In this document: one piece after another, positions 1-7,957 of the stretch
Position numbering within the stretch: position 1 is the stretch's first letter
How the letters are laid out: each line of letters opens with the position of its first letter
From: JABSQH01 sp039177505
Lineage (GTDB): Bacteria > Actinomycetota > Acidimicrobiia > Acidimicrobiales > Ilumatobacteraceae
NCBI GenBank assembly: GCA_039177505.1
Contig: JBCDFR010000006.1
Coordinates: forward strand, 26,057 to 90,056
Direction: 5' to 3'
Length of the DNA stretch: 64,000 nucleotides
The notes under the pieces: generated by a model
What the model saw: only the letters and a program-made list of their open reading frames with translations
What the model was told of the DNA's origin: nothing
Databases searched by the model: none
Program-made: the position numbers and the translations under genes

Positions 1-1
1 C

Positions 2-895
2 TTCCTCAATGCGGCGATCCTCGGTATGTCGCGCCGCGAAATCGCAGCTCGTTTCGACGAGATCGTCGACTTCTCCGGTCTCGCCGAGTTCATCGACGAG
101 CCGGTGAAAAACTACTCATCGGGGATGTACGTGCGGCTGGCGTTCGCCGTGGCCATCAACGTCGATCCCGAGTTGCTGATCATCGACGAGATCCTCGCCG
201 TCGGCGACGTGACCTTCCAGCAACGGTGCATGCAGAAGTTCGTCGAGTTCCGCGAGCAGGGCCGCACGATCGTGCTGGTGACCCACGACATGGGCAGCGT
301 GCGCAACTTCTGCGACCGCGCGATCTGGCTGGAGCACGGTGAAATCGCCGGCCGCGGCGACCCCGCTGATCTCGTCGACACCTACACCGAGAAGATGCTC
401 ACCGCTGCCGACAACGACCAGGCGATGGAGAGCACGCGGCGCGGTTCGGGTGAAATCCGTGTCGACGACGTCGAGTTGCTCGTCGATGGCCAGCCGACGA
501 CACACATCCGGACCGGCGACACCGTCGACGTGCGTCTGCACTTCACCTCTGACACGACGATCGAGAACCCGGTGTTCGCCATCACCATCGGACGTCTCGG
601 CGGAGCGATCGTCACGTTCCCGTCGAGTCGCGACGCCGGAGAAGTCCCTGCGACCATCTCGGGATCCGGCACGGTCGATGTGCGCCTCGATGACATTGCG
701 CTGATCCCGGGCCCTCACGTGTTGCACACCGAGGTGACGGGGTTCGGGCGGCAGCACGTGTTCGATCACATCCAGAACGCAGTCAGTTTCGACGTGCTCG
801 CCGGCGATGTCCGGGAAACCGCCGGGATCATGACGATGCGGCCCACGTGGGCGGTCAGCGGGCCCGGCGTGTCCGGCCCGTCACCGCTCGTGTAA
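2..895 (+). CDS. wzt: Polysaccharide ABC exporter ATPase, Wzt type (5' end outside window)
   Basis: This is the nucleotide-binding subunit of an ABC exporter that moves finished polysaccharide across the membrane. The reading frame is open from base 2, so the gene starts upstream and its Walker A motif is not visible. Seen are the ABC signature YSSGM, Walker B LLIIDE with the D-loop AVGD, and the switch histidine in VTHDM. The roughly 150 residues after the ATPase core form an extra C-terminal domain rich in beta-strand-like segments. This is the usual position of the Wzt substrate-binding domain, which recognises the modified glycan end. An internal ATG at 26 is not the start, because homologous sequence (FLNAAILGM) precedes it. 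It converges on a methyltransferase-glycosyltransferase gene. The partner Wzm must lie upstream, outside the window. Confidence 0.9.
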   Translation, partial: FLNAAILGMSRREIAARFDEIVDFSGLAEFIDEPVKNYSSGMYVRLAFAVAINVDPELLIIDEILAVGDVTFQQRCMQKFVEFREQGRTIVLVTHDMGSVRNFCDRAIWLEHGEIAGRGDPADLVDTYTEKMLTAADNDQAMESTRRGSGEIRVDDVELLVDGQPTTHIRTGDTVDVRLHFTSDTTIENPVFAITIGRLGGAIVTFPSSRDAGEVPATISGSGTVDVRLDDIALIPGPHVLHTEVTGFGRQHVFDHIQNAVSFDVLAGDVRETAGIMTMRPTWAVSGPGVSGPSPLV

Positions 896-916
896 CGCTT
901 GGACTCAGACCAAGCG
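896..916. terminator. Hairpin between convergent genes
   Basis: CGCTTGG and CCAAGCG form a perfect 7-bp stem around a 7-base loop, directly after the stop codon of the exporter ATPase gene and 6 bases before the stop of the opposing gene. There is no T-tract, so it may be a weak bidirectional terminator. Confidence 0.45.
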
Positions 917-921
917 ATACG

Positions 922-2532
922 TCAGCCCTCGCGGTGCGGAAGGTCATCGGGCCCGCGGCGACCGAGTTCGCGTTCGAGCGACTCGATGCGCTCGTAGAGC
1001 CGATGGATACGACGTAGCGAACCGGGCGGCAGCAGCGTCGGCTCGGCGTCGAGGTCGTCGATGACCCGCTCGTGATCATCGATCCAGGTCTGACGCGCCT
1101 CTTCGGCGGCCGACCCTCCATCGACCCACCGCCGGTAGACGCTCGTCACCGTCGACTCGCTCACCGCGCCGCACACACGGAGCGCTTCGAGCTCGAACTT
1201 CCAGTCCTCGCAGACGCGCAGCGAGTCGTCGTAGCGCAGGTCGAGTGCACGAATCGCTCCGAGTGGCACCGCGTACGACGACGGTGGCGAGCGATTGGAC
1301 CGGATAGTGTCGACCACGTCGAGCGTCGGCGGGTACATCGCCTCGAACCCGCTGACGGTCTCGAAGCCGACCTCGTCGTCGCGACGCTCGACCCACTGCC
1401 CCACCACGCCGGCGCGCACGATGCGACCGGGCGACTCGGCGGCGAGGCGCTTGAACGTGGCCACCCAATCGGAGGTGACCACGTCGTCGTCGTCGAGTAC
1501 GGCGACGTACTGCCCGCGAGCCGTTTGGAGACCGACATTGAGCGGTGCGCTCCGACCACCGCGTCCGACGTGGTGCAGGTGCACGCGCTCGGCGAACGAC
1601 GATGTGAACGAATCGACCAGCGCTTCGACCTCAGCGACAACTGCGGGGTCGAGGTGATGCACGAGGAGTCGGACCTCGAAGTCGTCGTCACGCTGGGCGG
1701 CGAGCGTGGTCAACGTCTCGACGAGCGAGGCGCGGTCGCCGCGCGTCCGGGTCAGCACCGACAAGAACGGCCGCACGCCAGACGCCGCCAACACGGCGCT
1801 GCTCTCAGCGGTCGCCCGACGATAGGCGCGCACGAACTGATAGGTCGAGCCGTGTTCGCCGGCGCGGTTTCGTATGGACCACAAGTGGTCGCTGAGCGTG
1901 GTCGATCCGAATACCGGTAGGCCAGGGGGCTCCTGCTGTTCGGTGTCGGGGATCACGACGTCGGAGCGGCCGAGCTCCTCCCACCCGTCAAAGGTCGTCT
2001 CGAGTCGCCGATCGTCGAAGAGCGTGATGTGCGTCGAGTCGAGCAGTCCGACCTCGGTCACGTCCCACCGCCCGAGCAGCAGCTTGGCGGCCAGGTCGTA
2101 GTGGGCAACGTTGGGAATGCTCACAACGAGCACCGGGGGCTCGGCGGTCGCAAGGCGGTCGACGACGTCGGAGAGCACGCGCATCGTGCGATCGAGATCG
2201 GGAAGGTGTTCGATCACGTCGAGCGCAGCGATAGCGACGATCGGTGGACCATCCTCGATCGCCGCCACAACCTGGTCGACCGCGTCCCTCGCGAGCAGAT
2301 CGAGCGAAAAGCCCGAGCGGCCCCGCTCGCGCATCGCGTGGACGTTCGCCGGATCGAGGTCACCGCCGATGTATGAGAATCCGAACGTCTCCACGGCGGC
2401 GCCGAGCGAACCGACCCCCGCGCCGAGATCGAGCACTCGCCCGAGGCGACAGGTCGAGGCGATCAATCGAGCGGCGCGGGCGTAGGTGGAACCCCACGAG
2501 AACTCGAAGTCGTATCGCAGGCGGTCGTTCAT
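922..2532 (-). CDS. Fused SAM methyltransferase - GT2 glycosyltransferase
   Basis: A two-domain cytoplasmic protein of 536 residues for glycan assembly or capping. Residues about 1-240 look like a class I SAM-dependent methyltransferase: motif I VLDLGAGVGSLG at 33-44 and a DVIEHL motif at 105-110. Residues about 253-500 are a GT-A fold family 2 glycosyltransferase, with PFLSVLTRTR opening the domain and the metal/nucleotide site DDDD at 347-350. The ATG at 2532 shares one base with the TGA of the upstream glycosyltransferase (TGATG), so the two are translationally coupled; the TTG one codon earlier is less likely. Methyltransferase-glycosyltransferase fusions can couple chain termination or residue modification to transfer. 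The sugar and acceptor cannot be read from sequence. Confidence 0.85.
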   Translation of the reverse strand: MNDRLRYDFEFSWGSTYARAARLIASTCRLGRVLDLGAGVGSLGAAVETFGFSYIGGDLDPANVHAMRERGRSGFSLDLLARDAVDQVVAAIEDGPPIVAIAALDVIEHLPDLDRTMRVLSDVVDRLATAEPPVLVVSIPNVAHYDLAAKLLLGRWDVTEVGLLDSTHITLFDDRRLETTFDGWEELGRSDVVIPDTEQQEPPGLPVFGSTTLSDHLWSIRNRAGEHGSTYQFVRAYRRATAESSAVLAASGVRPFLSVLTRTRGDRASLVETLTTLAAQRDDDFEVRLLVHHLDPAVVAEVEALVDSFTSSFAERVHLHHVGRGGRSAPLNVGLQTARGQYVAVLDDDDVVTSDWVATFKRLAAESPGRIVRAGVVGQWVERRDDEVGFETVSGFEAMYPPTLDVVDTIRSNRSPPSSYAVPLGAIRALDLRYDDSLRVCEDWKFELEALRVCGAVSESTVTSVYRRWVDGGSAAEEARQTWIDDHERVIDDLDAEPTLLPPGSLRRIHRLYERIESLERELGRRGPDDLPHREG

Positions 2533-3449
2533 CAACCCTGATACTCGAAGCGATGTGGCCCGTAGTGTCGACCGACGAAATCAGCGACGCCAGCGGCTCC
2601 GGCAACAGGGTCGGGCGAATCTCCGGCGAGCACCCGCTGCTTGAACTCGGTGGCCGCGTCGGCGGCAACGGGATCCGCGCCGTTGTCGACGGCAGCGAGG
2701 AACGCGTCCTCGAGATCGCGACGGCCGTACTTGCGGTACAACCACAGACGAGCGAGGTGGCTCGAACGAGCGGCACCGGAGGTCCACCGGACCACCCCCT
2801 CGGTGGCGATCGGCTTGTCGTGCACGACCACTGCCGAAGGGACGTACCGCACGGCGTACCCGGCCGCGCGGACGCGCCACGACAGGTCGACGTCGTCGCC
2901 GTACAGCGGGAAGAAGTGATCGTCGAAGCCGCCGACTTCTTCGAACACGGCACGCCACAACAGGAGCGAGAATCCACATGCCCACGACGTGTCGCCCGTG
3001 ATCGGGTCGTACGCCTTGGGGTGCTCGATCGGCACTTGGCGCGCCTCGGCGATCCCCACGTGGTCGTCGTGAAGGACCTGCAGTAAGTGCGCCAGTGCGG
3101 TCGGCGCCGGGTACGTGTCGGGGTTGAGCACCCAGATCAGGTCGGAGTCCGAGCGGGACGCGAGACGATTGGAACCGCCGGCCGAACCAAGGTTGGCGTC
3201 GAAGAACTCGTGCGTCACGTCAGACGTGGCGGCGCGGAACGCATCGCCCAGCGCCTCGATGTCGTCCGGCGACAAGCACTGCTGTGGCGAGCAGTCGCCG
3301 TACCGCACCGACACGTCGCCCAGTGCCGCCACGTCGCGAGCACGACCGATGCAGGCGGCGACTGCCTGCGCCAGCCGCAGCTGCTCGTCAGCAGCGTTGT
3401 CGAACAGCACGACCTGGATCGCCAGCGATGGGCCCGGTGCTGCGCTCAC
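2532..3449 (-). CDS. GT2 glycosyltransferase, rhamnosyltransferase-like
   Basis: A family 2 glycosyltransferase of 305 residues. Seen are the nucleotide/metal motif LNPDT at 108-112 (the DxD equivalent), a short hydrophobic stretch near SLLLW, and the acceptor-site signature GDDVDLSWR at 184-192. All are typical of WbbL/rhamnosyltransferase-like enzymes. I place the start at GTG 3449, which overlaps the TGA of the upstream gene as GTGA. An upstream ATG at 3614 stays open but encodes only low-complexity Arg/Pro residues antisense-like to the upstream gene. It is the middle gene of a three-gene minus-strand operon. Donor and acceptor are unknown. Confidence 0.82.
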   Translation of the reverse strand: MSAAPGPSLAIQVVLFDNAADEQLRLAQAVAACIGRARDVAALGDVSVRYGDCSPQQCLSPDDIEALGDAFRAATSDVTHEFFDANLGSAGGSNRLASRSDSDLIWVLNPDTYPAPTALAHLLQVLHDDHVGIAEARQVPIEHPKAYDPITGDTSWACGFSLLLWRAVFEEVGGFDDHFFPLYGDDVDLSWRVRAAGYAVRYVPSAVVVHDKPIATEGVVRWTSGAARSSHLARLWLYRKYGRRDLEDAFLAAVDNGADPVAADAATEFKQRVLAGDSPDPVAGAAGVADFVGRHYGPHRFEYQG

Positions 3450-4360
3450 TCGCCGATCGGCCCGCTTCGCGGCCGGTCGGCCTCGTGCATCCGGGCGTAC
3501 CGCTCTTCGGGGTCCTCCGGGTCGGCATCGAGTGAGGCCAGCGCGACCCACGGTTCGTTCACAGTGTGCCGCTCGCCGCGGGGACCGGCACCTCGGCGGA
3601 TGACTCGTATCCACGCGACCCGACCCGGTGGACCAGACGACACGAGGTCGAGCGCGTCAGCGTCGACAACAGCGTCGAGCAATGCCAACAAATGATCGAC
3701 CAGCAAGGCCGGCGCCTGGTCGGTGATCACGGTGTCGTCGCCGACCAACACGACCGGACCGTCGAGCAATGGATCGGCGAGCGCGCCCACGGCCCAGGGA
3801 GCCGCGTCGCCGAGGTCCTCTTCGAGACGGTGGACCGGAACCTCGCTGCGCTCGAGCGCATTCAAGGTGAGCGGGTCAGATGTTGCGTTGTCGACGATCT
3901 CGATACGACCGATGCCGGCAGCGCGCAGCCACGCGATCATGTCGTCGAGCGACCGACGACGATTCCGCACCAGGATGAGCGCAGCAACCGGGGCAGCCTC
4001 GGCGCGCACCACGGCCTCCACCGAGGCCGCAGGAACTGGAGGTGGGCTCTGCCGTCGGCGGGAGAACACCGCGGCTGGTTGGCGCACCCGCTGACCGACC
4101 TTCAGTTCGGGAAGGGCGCGCAACCGATCGAGTTCCTGTTCCGCGGCCGCGGCTCGCGCCTCGGCATCGGCCACGGCTGCGACCAGATCACCGACATCGC
4201 GGGCGCCGAGCGCCCTCATCACATCGGTTGAACGGCGCAGCCGCGCCGAGTCGAGCGCCCGTGCGTGGGCGCGTTCAGCGGCCTCGTCGAGGCGGTGCTG
4301 CATCGACGCTGCAGAACCGGCCAGACCGGCGTCGGCGGTCCGATCGGACGGAGCCCACAT
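3446..4360 (-). CDS. Glycosyltransferase-like protein with N-terminal coiled coil
   Basis: A 304-residue protein. Residues about 20-85 are rich in Ala, Arg and Glu with heptad-like spacing, a likely helical or coiled-coil segment. From about residue 125 it resembles a shortened GT-A domain: AALILVRNRRRSLDD, then IEIVDNAT at 154-160, and VVLVGDDTVIT at 203-213, where GDD would be the metal motif. The C-terminal part is short and lacks an obvious catalytic-base motif, so activity is uncertain. It is first in a minus-strand operon with two glycosyltransferases (GTGA overlap). The 72-bp gap to the divergent sugar-transferase gene must hold both promoters. Confidence 0.65.
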   Translation of the reverse strand: MWAPSDRTADAGLAGSAASMQHRLDEAAERAHARALDSARLRRSTDVMRALGARDVGDLVAAVADAEARAAAAEQELDRLRALPELKVGQRVRQPAAVFSRRRQSPPPVPAASVEAVVRAEAAPVAALILVRNRRRSLDDMIAWLRAAGIGRIEIVDNATSDPLTLNALERSEVPVHRLEEDLGDAAPWAVGALADPLLDGPVVLVGDDTVITDQAPALLVDHLLALLDAVVDADALDLVSSGPPGRVAWIRVIRRGAGPRGERHTVNEPWVALASLDADPEDPEERYARMHEADRPRSGPIGE

Positions 4361-4432
4361 CGCCGCAGGACGCTACCAGCAGGCGTCGAGCGCCCCCGCT
4401 GATGGGCAGAGCGCGCAGTACCCTCGGAGGCG

Positions 4433-5839
4433 ATGGCTGCGGTTCCGAACCCGCGCGTCTCCACGACGCCACGGTCGTTCCCGGTCGCGCTCGAAGTACT
4501 GGCCAACGTGTTCCGCCGGCCGCTCTCGTTCTTGTGGGCGCGCGGCTTTCGCTTCCTCGGGGTGCTCGATGCCCTCGGCCTCTACGCACTGATGGTGGCG
4601 ATCAGCTTCGTCCGTTTCGGATTCGGGTGGGAGTGGGACACATACCCGCTGTCGCACTACTTCGTCGGATTCACGATCGCCACCGGCATTCACCTCATCG
4701 TCAACTATTTCGCCGGGCTGTACGAACGCGAACCGCGTCTCGGACGCCGACCATGGCTGCCTCGGGTACTGCTGGCCACGGCGATCGGCGTCGCCGTACA
4801 GGGTCTGGCGTTCGTCGTGCTCAATCGCTACCTGATGCCGCGACTCAACCTGACGGCGTTCTTCTTCCTGGCATCGTTCTTGCTGGTCGCCAATCGCAAC
4901 ATCGCGCGCTCGCTCGCTCGACGCCGCCAAGGACCGCCGCGGGTGGTGCTCGTCGGCGAGCCCGAGTCGCTCGACCTGGCCACCGAGCACCTCGCCGACA
5001 GCGACCGCGACGCGCAGGTCGTTGGCCGCGTCCGCTCGCCACACCTGCTGACGCACACGGTGACCGACCGAGAAGCCACCGACGTCTTGCTCCTCGACGT
5101 GACCGCCTTCGGATCGATCTACCCCGAGCCGTTGAACTCGCTCGAGCGCGCCGACGTCGGCTTCTTGCAGCGAGTGAGCGCCCGCGAGACGCTGCTCGGA
5201 TTGAAAACGGTTCGCCAGGTCGGCGGGATGCCCTTCGTGCCGCTCCGCGCCCACACCGTACCGATGCACAAGGTTCGACTGAAGCGCGTGTTCGACCTGA
5301 TGTTGGTGGTCGGATCGGCACTCGTGTGGGTGCCGATCGTCGGGCTCTTGGCGCTCTACGTCCGTGTCGCCGCCGGTGCACCGGTCTTCTATCGACAGGA
5401 CCGTGTCGGTCGGGACGACCAGGTGTTTCGGTGCCTCAAGTTCCGCACGATGGTGCCGAATGCCGAAGAGGACGGTCGCCCGCGGTTAGCGACGCTCGAT
5501 GACGACCGGATCATTCCTGCACTCAAGTGGATGCGGGCTATGCGCGCCGACGAGCTGCCGCAGCTCTGGAACGTAGTCCGCGGCGATATGTCGCTCGTCG
5601 GACCTCGTCCTGAGCGTCCGGAACTCGTCGCCGAGATCGTCCGCAGGGTGCCGGGGTACGTACGTCGGAACGAACTCCCACCGGGTCTCACCGGACTTGC
5701 GCAGGTGTATGGCCGCTACGGAACCGACCCCGAGTACAAGCTCGGCTACGACATCCAGTACCTGGTGAACTGGTCATTGGTGATCGACGTGCAGATCCTC
5801 GTGCGCACGGTCTGGGTCGTGCTCTCTCGACGTGTCTAG
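4433..5839 (+). CDS. Polyprenyl-phosphate sugar-1-phosphate transferase (initiating transferase)
   Basis: This membrane enzyme starts repeat-unit synthesis by transferring a sugar-1-phosphate from a nucleotide sugar to undecaprenyl phosphate. The N-terminal half (about 45-155) has four hydrophobic segments. A CoA-binding-like region (GEPESLDLA) follows at about 170-260. The C-terminal catalytic domain begins at KRVFDLMLVV (284-293), a membrane-inserted helix. It contains the conserved KFRTM (336-340), DELPQ (373-377) and GPRPE (390-394) motifs of the WcaJ/PssY/WbaP superfamily. Its 468 residues match the family. A GGAGG sequence lies 2 bases before the ATG, unusually close. The next glycosyltransferase gene begins inside its last codons. 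The sugar is not predictable, though hexose-1-phosphate is usual. Confidence 0.92.
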   Translation: MAAVPNPRVSTTPRSFPVALEVLANVFRRPLSFLWARGFRFLGVLDALGLYALMVAISFVRFGFGWEWDTYPLSHYFVGFTIATGIHLIVNYFAGLYEREPRLGRRPWLPRVLLATAIGVAVQGLAFVVLNRYLMPRLNLTAFFFLASFLLVANRNIARSLARRRQGPPRVVLVGEPESLDLATEHLADSDRDAQVVGRVRSPHLLTHTVTDREATDVLLLDVTAFGSIYPEPLNSLERADVGFLQRVSARETLLGLKTVRQVGGMPFVPLRAHTVPMHKVRLKRVFDLMLVVGSALVWVPIVGLLALYVRVAAGAPVFYRQDRVGRDDQVFRCLKFRTMVPNAEEDGRPRLATLDDDRIIPALKWMRAMRADELPQLWNVVRGDMSLVGPRPERPELVAEIVRRVPGYVRRNELPPGLTGLAQVYGRYGTDPEYKLGYDIQYLVNWSLVIDVQILVRTVWVVLSRRV

Positions 5840-6839
5840 GCCCGTCACTACGTCCTGGCGTGCGAGTTCGGCATGGCCCGATGTCGACGTCGTCATGCCG
5901 GTGCGCAACGAGGAGGAGCACCTGGCGCGGGCAGTCGAGTCGATACGGGCGCAGGAGTACCCCGGGGCGGTACGCATCTTCGTCGCCATCGCCCCGTCCA
6001 ACGATGACACTGAGCGCATCGCTACCGGACTCGGCGACGACGTCGCGGTCGTGCCGAACCCGGCGGCGGTCACACCGGCGGGGCTGAACGCTGCCATCCG
6101 GGCCGGGTCGGCACCGGTGGTAGTGCGCGTCGATGGCCACAGCCGGCTGTCGGAGGGGTACATCGGTCGAGCGGTCGAAACGCTGCGACGAACGGGCGCC
6201 GGAAACGTCGGCGGGATGCAGGTGCCCGAACCGGAAACACCGTTCGAGGAGGCCGTCGCCGCGGCAACGACGTCGTGGCTCGGCACCGGCGGTGCTAAGT
6301 ATCGCCTCGGCGGAGCCGAGGGTCCCGTCGACACCGTGTACCTCGGCGTGTTCGATCGCGCCGCGATCGAAGCCGTGGGACTGTTCGACGAGCGACTGGT
6401 TCGCAACCAGGACTACGAACTCAACATCCGTTTGCGTGACGCCGGCTTCGCCGTGTGGTTCGATCCCGAGCTGGCCGTCGGCTACCGGCCGCGAGGAACA
6501 TGGCGTGCACTAGCTCGGCAGTACTACGAATACGGCTACTGGAAGTCGGTGGTGTTGCGCCTGCACCCACGGTCGGCACGGATGCGCCAGCTCATGCCAC
6601 CGCTCGCCGTGATCGCCGGAGTGGTCGGTGCGGTGACGGCCCTGCGCCGACCCCGACTATTGATCGTTGCCGCCATCGGCGGCGGCTCCTTCGTTGCGTT
6701 GGGTGCCGACACCCGGCCAGCGACCCGACAACTCACTCCTCCTCTCGTGTCGGTGCTGCTGTCGGCGGCGTGGGGCGTCGGGAACCTGCACGCTGCGCTG
6801 AGCTCCTCGACCGTCGCGCCGAAGCGAGCACCTCGCTGA
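5832..6839 (+). CDS. GT2 glycosyltransferase with C-terminal membrane segments (ExoA-like)
   Basis: A 335-residue family 2 glycosyltransferase. Seen are DVDVVMPVRNEEEHL at 17-31, the DGH metal motif at 101-103, and FDERLVRNQDYELNIRLRDAG at about 183-203 carrying the catalytic-base region (NQDYE). Two or three hydrophobic helices follow near the C-terminus (LAVIAGVVGAVTAL and following), which anchor ExoA-like succinoglycan glucosyltransferases at the membrane. The GTG start at 5832 lies 8 bases inside the upstream sugar-transferase gene, so the pair is translationally coupled and probably adds the first sugars to the lipid carrier. Confidence 0.85.
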   Translation: MSRPVTTSWRASSAWPDVDVVMPVRNEEEHLARAVESIRAQEYPGAVRIFVAIAPSNDDTERIATGLGDDVAVVPNPAAVTPAGLNAAIRAGSAPVVVRVDGHSRLSEGYIGRAVETLRRTGAGNVGGMQVPEPETPFEEAVAAATTSWLGTGGAKYRLGGAEGPVDTVYLGVFDRAAIEAVGLFDERLVRNQDYELNIRLRDAGFAVWFDPELAVGYRPRGTWRALARQYYEYGYWKSVVLRLHPRSARMRQLMPPLAVIAGVVGAVTALRRPRLLIVAAIGGGSFVALGADTRPATRQLTPPLVSVLLSAAWGVGNLHAALSSSTVAPKRAPR

Positions 6840-6864
6840 ACCCGTCGGGGTGGCGTCCAGTCGA

Positions 6865-7098
6865 TCGAATACGAGTAGCGCGCATCGAATTCAGACCAAT
6901 GGTCGCCCCGACATCGCAGAACACGAACCCGGGATCGAACGCGTCGAACAGCGTCAGCGGCGTGCTCTGTGTCGACGGCTCAAAGCCGCTGAGTCCGACG
7001 CGGCGTACCAGCCGTTGACCAGCCGTCGAGTTCGGTTCGATGAGATCGATTCCCGTCGCACGACCGCCAGCCGAAGGGGAACCCGGTAGCTGTTCATC
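6865..7098 (-). pseudogene. Possible FkbM-type methyltransferase remnant
   Basis: No intact gene occupies 6840-7093. On the minus strand one frame encodes a short stretch, LTLFDAFDPGFVF then CDVGATIGLNSM, that resembles the SAM motif I region of FkbM-family methyltransferases (typically FDVGANxGxxS). It starts where the upstream glycosyltransferase ends, has no start codon of its own and soon dissolves into sequence antisense to the neighbouring glycosyltransferase. I read it as a decayed glycan O-methyltransferase. The match is short and could be chance. Confidence 0.3.
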
Positions 7099-7957
7099 GT
7101 AAGATCGACGACAGGGGCAACCCGTCAGCGATCTCAAGCGAGTTACGCGTGAAGAGGTGATCGGGAACGCGCCAGGTGTTGTCGCTCCCCCGGTGTTGCA
7201 CGAAATTGAAGCGGTCGGCAGCAAATGTCGATGCGCCGCGTTTGTGACAGTCGAGGATGAAACCGCGGTCTTCGCCAAGCGAAACGTCGCGGAACTGCAG
7301 ATCTCCCACCCGCTCCCGGTCGATCACCAGCGTTCCTCCTGCGAGCGTGCTGCTGTACTCGAAGTCATGACCAGGAAACCGGAGCACCGTCCGGTCGTCG
7401 GCCGTCAGATGCGCATAGTACGAGTGTTTGCCGACGACCCCGCTGGCGGCATACGAGTGGGCCCGGAGCGAGTCCGACAGATACGCGGCGCCATAGTGGT
7501 CGTCGTCGTCGAATTTCGCAACGAATCTGGCATCGGTCGCCGCCATCGCTGCGTTGAGGCACGAGCCCAACGACTGGTCGGGCGGGCCGTCGATCACGTG
7601 CGCTCCTCCAACGGCATCGAACGCGCCGGCGACGTCGACCCCGGAGAAGGACTCGGCGTTCGTCACGACGACGACGTTGAAGTCGTCGTAGTCCTGTCGA
7701 CCGATGGATTTGACGAGGTGATCGAGTTGCTCCGGGCGCGATTTCACGCAGACGGCCGTGGTCGGCCCGGCCGCTGGCTCGACCGATGCTCTATACGACG
7801 CGTGCTGCGCGGCCAGCTGTCGGTTCCAACTCGTGAGATCGGTGCGATCCCCGTTGGCGCCCGCTCGGCGCCGAGCGGCACGCACGCCGCCAGGACCCGC
7901 AATGAGCCGGCGACCGTCGGCATAGGCCCGCCACAGGCGCTGCGACGCCGAGCTCAC
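7094..7957 (-). CDS. GT2-like glycosyltransferase
   Basis: A 287-residue glycosyltransferase-like protein. After a basic N-terminal stretch of about 60 residues the GT-A fold begins at TTAVCVKSRPEQLDHLVKSI. A FDDDDHYG motif follows the LNAAMAAT helix, as in family 2 enzymes that bind a nucleotide sugar through Asp and a metal. Further on, LGEDRGFILDC has the position of the catalytic-base ED. The start is taken at GTG 7957, overlapping the upstream Stealth gene stop as GTGA. An in-frame start at 7987 would add ten residues inside that gene. It probably glycosylates the chain that the Stealth transferase extends. Confidence 0.8.
   Translation of the reverse strand: MSSASQRLWRAYADGRRLIAGPGGVRAARRRAGANGDRTDLTSWNRQLAAQHASYRASVEPAAGPTTAVCVKSRPEQLDHLVKSIGRQDYDDFNVVVVTNAESFSGVDVAGAFDAVGGAHVIDGPPDQSLGSCLNAAMAATDARFVAKFDDDDHYGAAYLSDSLRAHSYAASGVVGKHSYYAHLTADDRTVLRFPGHDFEYSSTLAGGTLVIDRERVGDLQFRDVSLGEDRGFILDCHKRGASTFAADRFNFVQHRGSDNTWRVPDHLFTRNSLEIADGLPLSSILR

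Noticed and set aside
1072..1920. Long + strand frame opposite the methyltransferase-glycosyltransferase gene
   Set aside because: Composition (Arg/His-rich) and position show it is a shadow of the real gene.
6733..7278. 181-residue minus-strand reading frame as a complete gene
   Set aside because: Both ends are antisense or frame-shifted overlaps of neighbouring glycosyltransferase genes; only the middle hints at a remnant.
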